NCBI RefSeq assembly: GCF_003712195.1
Contig: NZ_RDSD01000006.1
Span: 124,001-188,000, forward strand
Length of the DNA: 64,000 bases
Source of the DNA: Proteiniphilum sp. X52
GTDB lineage: Bacteria > Bacteroidota > Bacteroidia > Bacteroidales > Dysgonomonadaceae
Direction of reading: 5' to 3'
How positions within the stretch are numbered: position 1 is the first letter of the stretch; every line of letters begins with the position of its first letter. The translations under genes were made by a program, and so were the position numbers. Positions 48,720 to 56,944 of this stretch are shown here, in pieces. Under the pieces are notes generated by a model that was not told where the DNA came from, ran no database searches, and saw only the letters and a list, made by a program, of their open reading frames with translations.

Positions 48720-50621
48720 ATGTGCAAAATCGCCCTCTTATTATGTTACCTGTTGCTGTCGGCATCACCGCTTACAGCCGGAAAGATTCACTCCGGAAAC
48801 GAACCGGATGAAGAACTGAACGACACCGTCCGCCTGGATGAAGTGATTGTCACCGGCACCATGCCGAAAGTCAACCTGCGCAACCTGCCCATGAGCATAT
48901 CAGTCATTTCCGGAAGGCAGATTGATGAGAGGATCCAACCCTCTCTCCTCCCCCTGCTGACTGAAGAGGTACCGGGTTTGTTCATCACCCAGAGAGGCGT
49001 GATGGGTTACGGCGTGGCCAACGGGGCGGCCGGCGGGATGAGTATCCGCGGGATCGGAGGAGCGCCTACCACAGGTGTATTGGTATTGATCGACGGACAT
49101 CCGCAGTATATGGGGCTGATGGGGCATCCGCTGGCCGACAGCTACCAGTCCATGATCACGGAACGGGTGGAAGTGGTACGCGGCCCTGCTTCGGTGCTCT
49201 ATGGCTCGAACGCCATGGGTGGCGTGATCAATATCATTACCAAAAAACAACAACGGGACGGATCGCACGGCATGGCACAGGTAATGTACGGAAGTTACAA
49301 TACATTGAATGCGGAAGCATCCGCGGGATGGAAAAAAGAAAGATTGCACTTCGTTGGAAACATTGGATACAGCCGCTCTGACGGACACCGGGAGAATATG
49401 GATTTCAAACAGTGGAACGGCCATGCAAAAGTAGGCTATGATATTTCACGCCACTGGAAAAGTTTTGTAGATCTGAATATTTCCAATACAGCGTCTTCGA
49501 ACCCTGGAACGGTCACTGCTCCCATGATCGACAACGACGCCGATATCACCCGGGGGGTGACTTCACTGGCTGTCGAAAACGAGTATGCAAACACATCGGG
49601 AGCGGTAAAACTGTTTTACAACTTTGGCACACACCGGATCAATGATGGATACAGGGAGGGAGGACAACCCGTACCCCAACGGTTTAACTCATCCGACCAA
49701 ATGACGGGAGTATCGGTATATCAATCCTATTCTTTCTTCGCGGGAAATAAAACGACCGCCGGATTCGATTATCAGCACTTCGGAGGCGAAGCATTCAATA
49801 AGTTCCCCGACGCAGCCAACAATGAGCAGTTGGCCGATACCTCGCTCTATAATATAGCGGGATACCTGAACCTGCAGCAGACAATGCTGGATAATAAGTT
49901 GACACTGAACGCAGGTATCCGGTTGGATCACCATCAGGTCAACGGTCCGGAATGGATACCGCAACTGGGGGCTAGTTTCACTCCTTCGGCTACCACTGTG
50001 CTGAAAGCGATCGTCAGTAAAGGATTCCGCAACCCCACCATCCGTGAGATGTACATGTTCCGGCCGAAAAACCCGGATCTGAAACCAGAGCGGTTGATGA
50101 ATTACGAGATATCGCTCATGCAAACGCTGCTGGATCACAGATTGAGCTTAGGCGTCAACCTGTTCTATATAAAGGGCGACAATATGATCCAGCTGGCAAT
50201 GACTGATGGCAGACCGTTATACGTGAATTCGGGGGAAGTGGAAAACAAAGGCTTCGAGGTCAGTGCAAGTTATCAGGCAATGCCGAATCTGCGTTTTTCG
50301 GCAAATTACAGTTATCTTGACATGACCTATAAAATACTTACCGCACCCGAACACAAACTCTATGTGAGTGGCAATTACACCATAGGGCGCTGGAACATCT
50401 CCTCCGGAGTGCAATACATAGGCAATATCCATACCACCTTGACACCCGAACCGCAGCAAGAAAGTTTCCTACTCTGGAATGCCCGTATCAATTTCAAGGC
50501 TCTCCGCTGGCTTGGATTTTTCGCAAAAGGGGAAAACCTATTGGGTCGGAAATATGAAATCAATGCCGGATATCCGATGCCGGAAGCTACAATATTCGGT
50601 GGAATACGGATAAAGATTTAG
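48720..50621 (+). CDS. TonB-dependent outer-membrane receptor (BtuB/siderophore-receptor type)
   Basis: 633 residues. Signal peptide (MCKIALLLCYLLLSASPLTA), TonB box LDEVIVTGT, a plug with RVEVVRGPASVLYGSNAMGGVINIITKK, and a barrel ending TIFGGIRIKI. The size and absence of a carboxypeptidase-like domain set it apart from the SusC proteins here: it is the type used for vitamins, haem, metal chelates or siderophores. Placed after the S component and PRTase, it could be the outer-membrane step of the same uptake path. Its stop codon lies inside the first unit of a 7-bp repeat array. Confidence 0.9.
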   Translation: MCKIALLLCYLLLSASPLTAGKIHSGNEPDEELNDTVRLDEVIVTGTMPKVNLRNLPMSISVISGRQIDERIQPSLLPLLTEEVPGLFITQRGVMGYGVANGAAGGMSIRGIGGAPTTGVLVLIDGHPQYMGLMGHPLADSYQSMITERVEVVRGPASVLYGSNAMGGVINIITKKQQRDGSHGMAQVMYGSYNTLNAEASAGWKKERLHFVGNIGYSRSDGHRENMDFKQWNGHAKVGYDISRHWKSFVDLNISNTASSNPGTVTAPMIDNDADITRGVTSLAVENEYANTSGAVKLFYNFGTHRINDGYREGGQPVPQRFNSSDQMTGVSVYQSYSFFAGNKTTAGFDYQHFGGEAFNKFPDAANNEQLADTSLYNIAGYLNLQQTMLDNKLTLNAGIRLDHHQVNGPEWIPQLGASFTPSATTVLKAIVSKGFRNPTIREMYMFRPKNPDLKPERLMNYEISLMQTLLDHRLSLGVNLFYIKGDNMIQLAMTDGRPLYVNSGEVENKGFEVSASYQAMPNLRFSANYSYLDMTYKILTAPEHKLYVSGNYTIGRWNISSGVQYIGNIHTTLTPEPQQESFLLWNARINFKALRWLGFFAKGENLLGRKYEINAGYPMPEATIFGGIRIKI

Positions 50622-50670
50622 GATTTAGGATTTAGGATTTAGGATTTAAGATTTAAGATTTGGGATTCGG
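50615..50670. repeat. 7-bp array GATTTAG x8 (degenerating rightward)
   Basis: Four exact GATTTAG units, two GATTTAA, then GATTTGG and GATTCGG. The first unit supplies the TAG stop of the TonB-receptor gene (50619-50621). Confidence 0.9.
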
Positions 50671-50680
50671 GATTCGATAA

Positions 50681-50800
50681 TTGGCACATTGGCACATTGG
50701 CACATTGGCACATTAGCACATTGACACATTGGCACATTAGCACATTAGCACATTGGCACATTGACACATTGGCACATTGGCACATTGGCACATTGGCACA
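50681..50800. repeat. 8-bp array TTGGCACA x15
   Basis: Fifteen contiguous units fill exactly 120 bp; ten or more are perfect and the others differ at one base (TTAGCACA, TTGACACA). It lies 35 bp before the DUF362 start codon. The reverse-complement unit occurs at 43761-43796. Confidence 0.95.
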
Positions 50801-50835
50801 TTAATCATATTAGATCATTCAAAACAGATAATATT

Positions 50836-51777
50836 ATGGATAGACGGAATTTCTTACGAGCGGTAGCTCTCACAGGAGCAGCGCTTACCACAGTAAAAGA
50901 GACCGATGCGATGAGCATACTCACCCAGTCGTTCGAAACCGCCAACGCCGCAAAAAAATATGATTTGGTGGCAGTAATGGGAGGCGAACCGGAAGCTATG
51001 TTCCGCAAAGCGATCGCCGAGATGGGAGGAATAAGCAACTTCATCAGCAAAGGCGACAAGGTATGTGTAAAACCCAATATCGGATGGGATCAGCCTGTGG
51101 AGATGGCGGCCAACACCAATCCGAAACTGGTGGAGGAAATTATCAAACAATGTTTCGAGGCCGGCGCGGCGGAGGTGACCGTATTCGACCATACCTGCGA
51201 CGACTGGCGCAAGTCTTATGCCAACAGCGGTATTGAGGAGGCGGCCAAAAAAGCAGGTGCCAAAGTAGTGCCCGCCCATCAGGAGTCATATTATAAGACA
51301 GTTTCCCTTCCCAAAGGAAGAAGCCTGAAAACCACGAAGATACACCAAGCTATCGTGGACAGCGATAAATGGATCAATGTACCTGTCCTGAAAAACCACG
51401 GTGGCGCCCAACTTACCATCTCGATGAAGAACTATATGGGGATTGTATGGGACAGGGGGTTTTTCCATGCCAACGACCTGCAACAGTGTATCGCTGATGT
51501 GTGTACTTATCCCAAGAAACCGGTTTTAAATATAGTGGATGCGTACAGGTTGATGAAGACCAGCGGCCCGAGGGGAAAGTCTCTCTCCGACGTGGTGCTT
51601 TCCAAAGGCCTTTTTATCTCTCAGGATATTGTCGCCGCGGACACTGCCGCTGCCAATTTCTTCAACCAGGCGCGTGAAATGCCGGTCGACAAGGTAACCC
51701 ATATCTCCAAAGGAGAAGAACTGGGCATCGGCACAATGAAACTCGACAATCTGAATATCAGGAGACTGAGGATATAA
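50836..51777 (+). CDS. Tat-exported DUF362-domain protein
   Basis: The start chosen is ATG 50836 (MDRRNFLRAVALTGAALTT, a twin-arginine leader); an ATG at 50761 would translate part of the 8-bp repeat array and is rejected. 313 residues, DUF362 fold: VMGGEPEAMFRKAIAEMGG, KVCVKPNIGWD, VFDHTCDD, INVPVLKNHGGAQLTISMKNYMG. DUF362 proteins are often encoded with ferredoxin-type proteins, and the next gene here is one. They are thought to take part in redox or metal-cofactor processes, but the reaction is unknown. Confidence 0.85.
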   Translation: MDRRNFLRAVALTGAALTTVKETDAMSILTQSFETANAAKKYDLVAVMGGEPEAMFRKAIAEMGGISNFISKGDKVCVKPNIGWDQPVEMAANTNPKLVEEIIKQCFEAGAAEVTVFDHTCDDWRKSYANSGIEEAAKKAGAKVVPAHQESYYKTVSLPKGRSLKTTKIHQAIVDSDKWINVPVLKNHGGAQLTISMKNYMGIVWDRGFFHANDLQQCIADVCTYPKKPVLNIVDAYRLMKTSGPRGKSLSDVVLSKGLFISQDIVAADTAAANFFNQAREMPVDKVTHISKGEELGIGTMKLDNLNIRRLRI

Positions 51778-51894
51778 TCCTCTTCGTTCTCTTGGCCGTA
51801 TAATCCGTGATATCATCTATCATCCGGTACCGCCACCGGATAGTGCTGTCCGTGCCAAATCGTCTATTACGTCACTCTTTAGGAGGGAAGCATC

Positions 51895-53499
51895 ATGTTG
51901 AAAAGAATACGCATCACACTTTCTGTGATCCTGTTTTCGTTAATTTCACTCTACTTTTTGGATTTTAGGGAGTTTCTGCCCGATCGCATCGGCTTTCTAG
52001 CCGAAATACAATTGATCCCGGCACTCTTGGCCGTCAATGTCGTTATTTTGATGTCATTGGCGGTGCTGACCCTTCTTTTCGGCAGGGTGTACTGTTCATC
52101 TATCTGTCCCATGGGTGTCTATCAGGATATAGTTGCATGGTTTTCCAAAAAGCTGAACAGGAAAAAGAAATACCGGTATAGTAAAGCTAAAAACCTGCTT
52201 CGCTGGAGTGTGCTGGCAGGTACGATTGTGGCATTTATCTTCGGATTCACCTTTCTTTTGGGACTACTCGATCCTTACGCTGCCTACGGAAGAATAGTGA
52301 CCCATCTGCTACGTCCGGCCTATTTGGCGGGGAATAATCTGCTGGAAATTATCTTCACCTGGTTCAATAATTACACTTTTTATAAGGTCAGCATCTATAT
52401 CCTGAGCATCTTTTCTCTTGTAACCGGCCTTATCACCTTGTCGATCATCGGTTACCTGGCATGGCGTAATGGTAGGACTTGGTGCAATACTATCTGTCCC
52501 GTGGGCACTATACTTGGTTTCCTGAGTAAATTCTCCCTGTTCAGGATCCGCTTCGTAGACGAAAAATGCAACCTGTGCGGACTATGCGCCATGAAGTGCA
52601 AGGCTTCCTGTGTCGACTCAAAAAACAAGCAGATCGATTACAGCCGTTGCGTTACCTGTTTCAACTGCATCGAAAGTTGCCACCGCGACGCGATGAAATA
52701 CACCCTTGTCCGGCCGGCGAAGAAAAAAGAAACCGACGCGGTGCCGGCATATACTTATGTGAAAGAAGAAAAACAGGTCGATGAGTCGAAACGCCGCTTC
52801 CTCTCCGCTTCACTGGTTACAGGACTGGCAGCGGGGAGCCTTGTCGCACAAATGATCCCGGATAGTCTATTCCCGGGAGAAACGGGTGGCGCCCTGTTTC
52901 CGGCCGGGACAACAGACGATTTACTTCCCAAAAGGGAATTCAAACGACAAATCCCTATTGCTCCTCCGGGAACACCCTCTTTCGACCATCTACGGGAGAA
53001 ATGTATCTCCTGCCACCTCTGTGTAAGCAAATGTCCCTCACATGTGATCAAACCGGCTTTTCTGGAATACGGAGTTGGGGGAATCATGCAACCGAAACTC
53101 TACTTCGATCACGGCTTCTGCAATTACGACTGCACTCTCTGCGGAGAAGTTTGTCCCACCGGAGCCATCCTTCCATTGACAAAAGAGCAAAAGAACCATA
53201 CCCAGATGGGACAGGTACAACTGATCATCGAAAACTGCATCGTCTATCACGACGAGACTAGTTGCGGTGCCTGCTCGGAACACTGCCCCACACAGGCGGT
53301 ACGTATGGTGCCCTACAAGGGACATCTTACCATTCCCAACATCGAACCGGAGATCTGTCTGGGTTGCGGCGGTTGCGAATATGTCTGTCCCGCTATCCCT
53401 TATAAAGCCATTTATGTGGAAGGATCGCGATCGCAGCACCTCATCGAGATTGAACACGAGGAGGTAGAGGAAATTGTGATAGATGACTTCGGGTTCTGA
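51895..53499 (+). CDS. Polyferredoxin: NapH-like membrane part fused to a NapG-like iron-sulfur part
   Basis: 534 residues. An RBS-like AGGAGGG lies 10 nt before the ATG. Residues 1-230 hold four or five membrane helices with two cytoplasmic cysteine motifs (CSSICPMG, CNTICPVG) as in NapH. Then come two 4Fe-4S motifs (CNLCGLCAMKC, CVTCFNCIESC). A segment SKRRFLSASLVTGLAAG in the middle (about 300-325) resembles a Tat leader. After it lie four more cysteine clusters (CISCHLCVSKC, CTLCGEVC, CGACSEHC, CLGCGGCEYVC) as in NapG. The natural split genes appear joined into one. It likely moves electrons from the quinone pool to a periplasmic partner, perhaps the DUF362 protein. Confidence 0.88.
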   Translation: MLKRIRITLSVILFSLISLYFLDFREFLPDRIGFLAEIQLIPALLAVNVVILMSLAVLTLLFGRVYCSSICPMGVYQDIVAWFSKKLNRKKKYRYSKAKNLLRWSVLAGTIVAFIFGFTFLLGLLDPYAAYGRIVTHLLRPAYLAGNNLLEIIFTWFNNYTFYKVSIYILSIFSLVTGLITLSIIGYLAWRNGRTWCNTICPVGTILGFLSKFSLFRIRFVDEKCNLCGLCAMKCKASCVDSKNKQIDYSRCVTCFNCIESCHRDAMKYTLVRPAKKKETDAVPAYTYVKEEKQVDESKRRFLSASLVTGLAAGSLVAQMIPDSLFPGETGGALFPAGTTDDLLPKREFKRQIPIAPPGTPSFDHLREKCISCHLCVSKCPSHVIKPAFLEYGVGGIMQPKLYFDHGFCNYDCTLCGEVCPTGAILPLTKEQKNHTQMGQVQLIIENCIVYHDETSCGACSEHCPTQAVRMVPYKGHLTIPNIEPEICLGCGGCEYVCPAIPYKAIYVEGSRSQHLIEIEHEEVEEIVIDDFGF

Positions 53500-53708
53500 T
53501 GTGGAAATAGATAATTAGTCAAAAATAACCGGTACTTTTGCAAACATGATATCTTTTCTTTGTTGTACCGTTATAATAGCCACTTGGTTTAGCGAGTGGA
53601 AAAAAGGAATTTTTCTGATAAGCTGAGCGCGCATGAGTAGAAAACCGCAATTGTGCATACATCCATTTAAGTTCCAAGCATATAAAAACATATAAAAACT
53701 AAAAACAA

Positions 53709-55127
53709 ATGAAACGATTTTTTTTATTACCGGTTCTTTTTACTCTCGGTCTGGTTTTATACGGAAGGCCGGTACTGCCTGAAATCCTGAGCGACGGGAT
53801 GGTGCTGCAACAAAACAGCAGGGTGAACATATGGGGAAAAGCTGAACGGGGCAAAACGGTGGAAGTCAAGCCTTGTTGGAGCAAAACCGCAGTACGTGTC
53901 ACAGTAGACAATACAGGTAACTGGATCGCCGTGATCGAGACACCCGAGGCAAGTTTCACCCCTCGCAGTATCACCATTTCCGATGGTGAAGAGGTGGTGC
54001 TTAAGGATATCCTGATCGGTGAAGTATGGCTGGCATCGGGGCAAAGCAATATGGAGATGCCCCTCCAAGGGTTCAATAACAATCCTATCCTGGATGCCAA
54101 TGAGACCATCGCCCTCTCCGGTCAATACTCGGCCATCCGGTTTGTCACCATCCCCAGGACACCCTCTTTTGAACCTCTCGAAAGCGTGAAGGGACGTTGG
54201 CAAATGTGTAATCCGGCTAACTCACCGGGGTTCAGTGCTACGGCGTTTTTCTTTGCCGAGACACTTCACAAATCGATGAATGTACCCGTAGGGATCATCG
54301 TTTCTTCATGGGGTGGCACGAGAGTAGAGGGGTGGACTAACAGGGAGATCCTCAAGACCTATCCCGATGTGGATTTGAACGAAGAAGCAGTCAACAAACT
54401 ACATCCGATGGCCCGTCCGCTATTGATGTACAACGGCATGATACACCCGATCACTCATTACGTGATAAAAGGTTTTATCTGGTATCAGGGCGAATCGAAT
54501 GTCGGCGCCCACCAGGTTTATCCCGAACGTCTTCACAATATGGTGACTCTCTGGCGCACGCAATGGAATAATCCCGAACTTCCTTTCTACTATGTGGAAA
54601 TCGCCCCCTTTGAATATGGGAACGCCAATGACACCGGTGCCGCCTATCTCCGTGAAGCACAGTTTAAGGCACAGAAACTAATCCCTCACAGCGGAATGAT
54701 CTCCACCAACGATCTGGTGGAACCTTATGAATTGCGTAATATCCACCCACGCAATAAGACTGATGTGGGAAAGCGACTTGCATTTATGGCGCTCAACAAA
54801 ACCTATGGATATGAACGGGTGGCCGCCCACGGACCCGAGTACAATTCAATGGAAATCCGTGAGGGAAAAGTAATCGTCTCTTTCGATCACGCAAGTGAAG
54901 GCTTCAACCGGACAGACGGCATAGAGGGATTCGAAATTGCCGCGGCAGACGGTCAATTCCTTCCCGCACAAGCAATAGTGCGCGATGGCAAAGTGGAAGT
55001 ATACCGCGAAGGGGTTGACCAACCCGTAGCTGTCCGTTATTGCTTCAAAAACTTCCAGACAGGGAACCTCGCCGGAATACGGGAGCTTCCGGTAGTACCC
55101 TTCAGAACAGATTCATTTGAGAAATAA
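53709..55127 (+). CDS. Sialate O-acetylesterase-type SGNH protein
   Basis: 472 residues. Signal peptide (ending LVLYG), an N-terminal jelly-roll part (LPEILSDGMVLQQNSRVNIWG), and the SGNH-like catalytic part with EVWLASGQSNMEMPL (nucleophile Ser), IVSSWGGTRVEGW, IKGFIWYQGESN and NIHPRNKTDVGKRLA carrying the likely catalytic His. The family removes O-acetyl groups from sialic acids, and plant-polymer-degrading bacteria use related proteins on acetylated xylan. With no sialidase nearby, the substrate remains open. A -7 match TACTTTTG lies at 53533-53540. Confidence 0.9.
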   Translation: MKRFFLLPVLFTLGLVLYGRPVLPEILSDGMVLQQNSRVNIWGKAERGKTVEVKPCWSKTAVRVTVDNTGNWIAVIETPEASFTPRSITISDGEEVVLKDILIGEVWLASGQSNMEMPLQGFNNNPILDANETIALSGQYSAIRFVTIPRTPSFEPLESVKGRWQMCNPANSPGFSATAFFFAETLHKSMNVPVGIIVSSWGGTRVEGWTNREILKTYPDVDLNEEAVNKLHPMARPLLMYNGMIHPITHYVIKGFIWYQGESNVGAHQVYPERLHNMVTLWRTQWNNPELPFYYVEIAPFEYGNANDTGAAYLREAQFKAQKLIPHSGMISTNDLVEPYELRNIHPRNKTDVGKRLAFMALNKTYGYERVAAHGPEYNSMEIREGKVIVSFDHASEGFNRTDGIEGFEIAAADGQFLPAQAIVRDGKVEVYREGVDQPVAVRYCFKNFQTGNLAGIRELPVVPFRTDSFEK

Positions 55128-55131
55128 CAGG

Positions 55132-55743
55132 TCAATCAGGATAGCCGACCGATTGCGTCAATAAAACCTGCTGATTGGAATTCAACTTGAGCAATTCGCT
55201 TAATTTGTCCTTGTCAAACGAGCCGCGGACAACGGTTCCTAACCCCTCGGACGCGCAATACAAATAAACGTTCTGTGCTACAAATCCACAATCGGTATAG
55301 GCATACTCCCTGCTTGACGCTTTTGCCATATCGGAAACAAAGATCAGATTGAGCGCTGCCCGGGCGACAAAATCCTGAGCGCCTGCCTGGGCACGCTGAT
55401 CTCCTTTTCTCACCTCTTTCAGGAGATAGTTACGGGCATCATAAAAATAGACTCCATCCTTTGTTGTCACGTACAACTCCAGTTCCTGGCGGTTGTTTGC
55501 TGTCGGAGACGTTCGTTTGTCGTCACGGTTGAACCCGTTGGCAGCCCATAACAGATCAGAGAGTTGCTGAGAGGTCAACTCCTTATCCTGATAAGACCGG
55601 GTAGATTTTCTCTCTTTCAACGCCTGCATCAGGGGTTTCCCTCCTGTCTTGTTGGGTGCGGGCAAATTGATATCCTGGGCTGATATCGAGCAGCACAGGA
55701 TAAAAACGAATGATAAAATGCTAAATCTGGTCATAATGTACAT
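55132..55743 (-). CDS. Exported nitroreductase-fold (SagB/ThcOx-like) protein
   Basis: The start chosen is ATG 55743 (MYIMTRFSILSFVFILCCSISAQ), which begins the signal peptide; the frame extends to 55899 without such a signal. About 203 residues. Nitroreductase-fold marks: MQALKERKSTRSYQDKELTSQQLSDLLWAANGFNR (FMN-binding Arg-Ser), YTDCGFVAQNVYLYCASEGLGTVVRG. Proteins of this fold carry FMN and reduce nitro groups or oxidise azolines; an exported one is unusual and the substrate is unknown. It converges with the esterase gene, with only 4 bp between the stop codons. Confidence 0.85.
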   Translation of the reverse strand: MYIMTRFSILSFVFILCCSISAQDINLPAPNKTGGKPLMQALKERKSTRSYQDKELTSQQLSDLLWAANGFNRDDKRTSPTANNRQELELYVTTKDGVYFYDARNYLLKEVRKGDQRAQAGAQDFVARAALNLIFVSDMAKASSREYAYTDCGFVAQNVYLYCASEGLGTVVRGSFDKDKLSELLKLNSNQQVLLTQSVGYPD

Positions 55744-55891
55744 TTTTTTAATGTGAAATCTTGTTATTTGATTTATATATGACAGTCTATGACTAACCAT
55801 CGTAAGGTTTTTTTTGTCATGAAAACGCGGCCACCGGTCACGCCACCCAAAACTCATACCATGAAGCGTTGCCGCTTCTCCATGTTGGCAA

Positions 55892-56725
55892 TTATACACA
55901 TAAAGCGCCTGCTCCGAGAATACCGATATGATGCAAATCGGAAGTCAGGATCTGAATTTTAGCTACCGACTTAGGATAAGGAAAATCTTTGAGGCTCTCA
56001 TACATTGAGTCTTTAAAGAGGTCAAATGATTTGGATATGGAACCTCCGAAAATAATAGCCTGTGGATCCAGGATCAATAGTATTACCTTTACTAACATGG
56101 AGATATGTTTTCCGTATTGGCCATATATTGCGATTGAGTCTTTGTCGCCGCCGCGTGCTTTTAATGCGATTTCGTATCCTGAACGGCCTGCCGTCCGAGT
56201 AAAAAAACGACTTCCGCAATATTCCTCAAGGATCGAATCGAGGTAAGGTATTTCTCCAAACTCTCCGGAACCGCAATTGGAGTCGAATAACAGATGATTA
56301 TCCTGAATGATGCCACCCCCCACGCCTGTCCCTAACGTAATACCCACAAAATTTTGAAATTCCTTGCCTTTGCCATAGATTTTCTCTCCATAGGCAAAAC
56401 AGTTGGCATCATTGTCAATATGAACCGGCAATTCAAATTCTGCCTCAAGCAGCGACTTCAGATGCACTTCATCCCAGTGTTTTATATTCTGTACATTGTA
56501 AACGATTCCCTTCTCTCTGTCCACCACACTCGGCACACCTATTCCAACCGCCCTGGTACCGGTGGTCTTTAGCTGCCGGATGAGCTCTTTGAGGATATTC
56601 AACGTTTTATCGCCTCCCTCCTGAGCGCAAGTGTCCACGGTAATCTGTTCAACAATCATATCACCTTCAATCCGGCCACCCACAATGGAAGTACCTCCAA
56701 TATCAATACCAACAATGTTTTCCAT
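55892..56725 (-). CDS. ROK-family sugar kinase, zinc motif absent
   Basis: The start chosen is ATG 56725 (MENIVGIDIGGTSIVGGRIEG); a longer frame to 56920 merely translates the upstream repeats. 277 residues. ATP-binding DIGGT, second phosphate loop ITLGTGVGGGII, and ADP-proximal IIFGGSISKS are present, so this is a kinase rather than a ROK repressor (no helix-turn-helix). The zinc-binding CxCGxxGC block that normally sits between GEFGHI and EEYCS is missing: the sequence runs GEFGEIPYLDSILEEYCGS. It may phosphorylate glucose or N-acetylhexosamines. The promoter region is built from a 69-bp repeat. Confidence 0.88.
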   Translation of the reverse strand: MENIVGIDIGGTSIVGGRIEGDMIVEQITVDTCAQEGGDKTLNILKELIRQLKTTGTRAVGIGVPSVVDREKGIVYNVQNIKHWDEVHLKSLLEAEFELPVHIDNDANCFAYGEKIYGKGKEFQNFVGITLGTGVGGGIIQDNHLLFDSNCGSGEFGEIPYLDSILEEYCGSRFFTRTAGRSGYEIALKARGGDKDSIAIYGQYGKHISMLVKVILLILDPQAIIFGGSISKSFDLFKDSMYESLKDFPYPKSVAKIQILTSDLHHIGILGAGALCV

Positions 56726-56752
56726 ATATTTGCCATATTTTAATTTCATATA

Positions 56753-56935
56753 CAAATATAGTGAAAGCCGGGAGAAAAGCCAAACTTGTTTGAGCTTTTC
56801 CGAGGCGCATCCCATATTCTGTAAATATAGTGAAAGCCGGGAGAAAAGCCAAACTTGTTTGAGCTTTTCCGAGGCGCCTCCTATATTCTGTAAATATAGT
56901 GAAAGCCGGGGAAAAATCAAGTACGCTTGAACTAT
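56753..56935 (-). repeat. 69-bp tandem repeat carrying promoter and hairpin, 2.6 copies
   Basis: Units begin at 56754, 56823 and 56892 (partial). On the minus strand each contains a -33-like TTTG or CTTG, 19-20 nt, and a -7 box: TATATTTG (56760-56753), TATATTTA (56829-56822), TATATTTA (56898-56891). Each -33 box lies in an inverted repeat: AAAAGC-CAAAC with GTTTG-A-GCTTTT at 56775-56799 and 56844-56868, and TCAAG with CTTGA at 56917-56930. This looks like a promoter-operator module in triplicate ahead of the ROK kinase gene. Confidence 0.75.
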
Positions 56936-56944
56936 TTCGCGTAT

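Noticed and set aside
50681-50800. Possible CRISPR array
   Set aside because: Units are 8 bp with no spacers and no cas genes are in the window; it is a simple tandem array.
50761-50835. Upstream start for the DUF362 protein giving MTHWHIGTLAHWHIN
   Set aside because: That peptide comes from the 8-bp repeat array; the Tat leader starts at 50836.
53580-53600. Inverted repeat CCACT/AGTGG near 53580 as a terminator for the polyferredoxin gene
   Set aside because: The stem is only 5 bp with no T run, and it lies 80 bp after the stop codon.
56726-56920. N-terminal extension of the ROK kinase with repeated peptide ASEKLKQVWLFSRLSLYL
   Set aside because: It is only the translation of the 69-bp DNA repeat; the kinase family starts at MENIVGIDIGGT, after the promoter.
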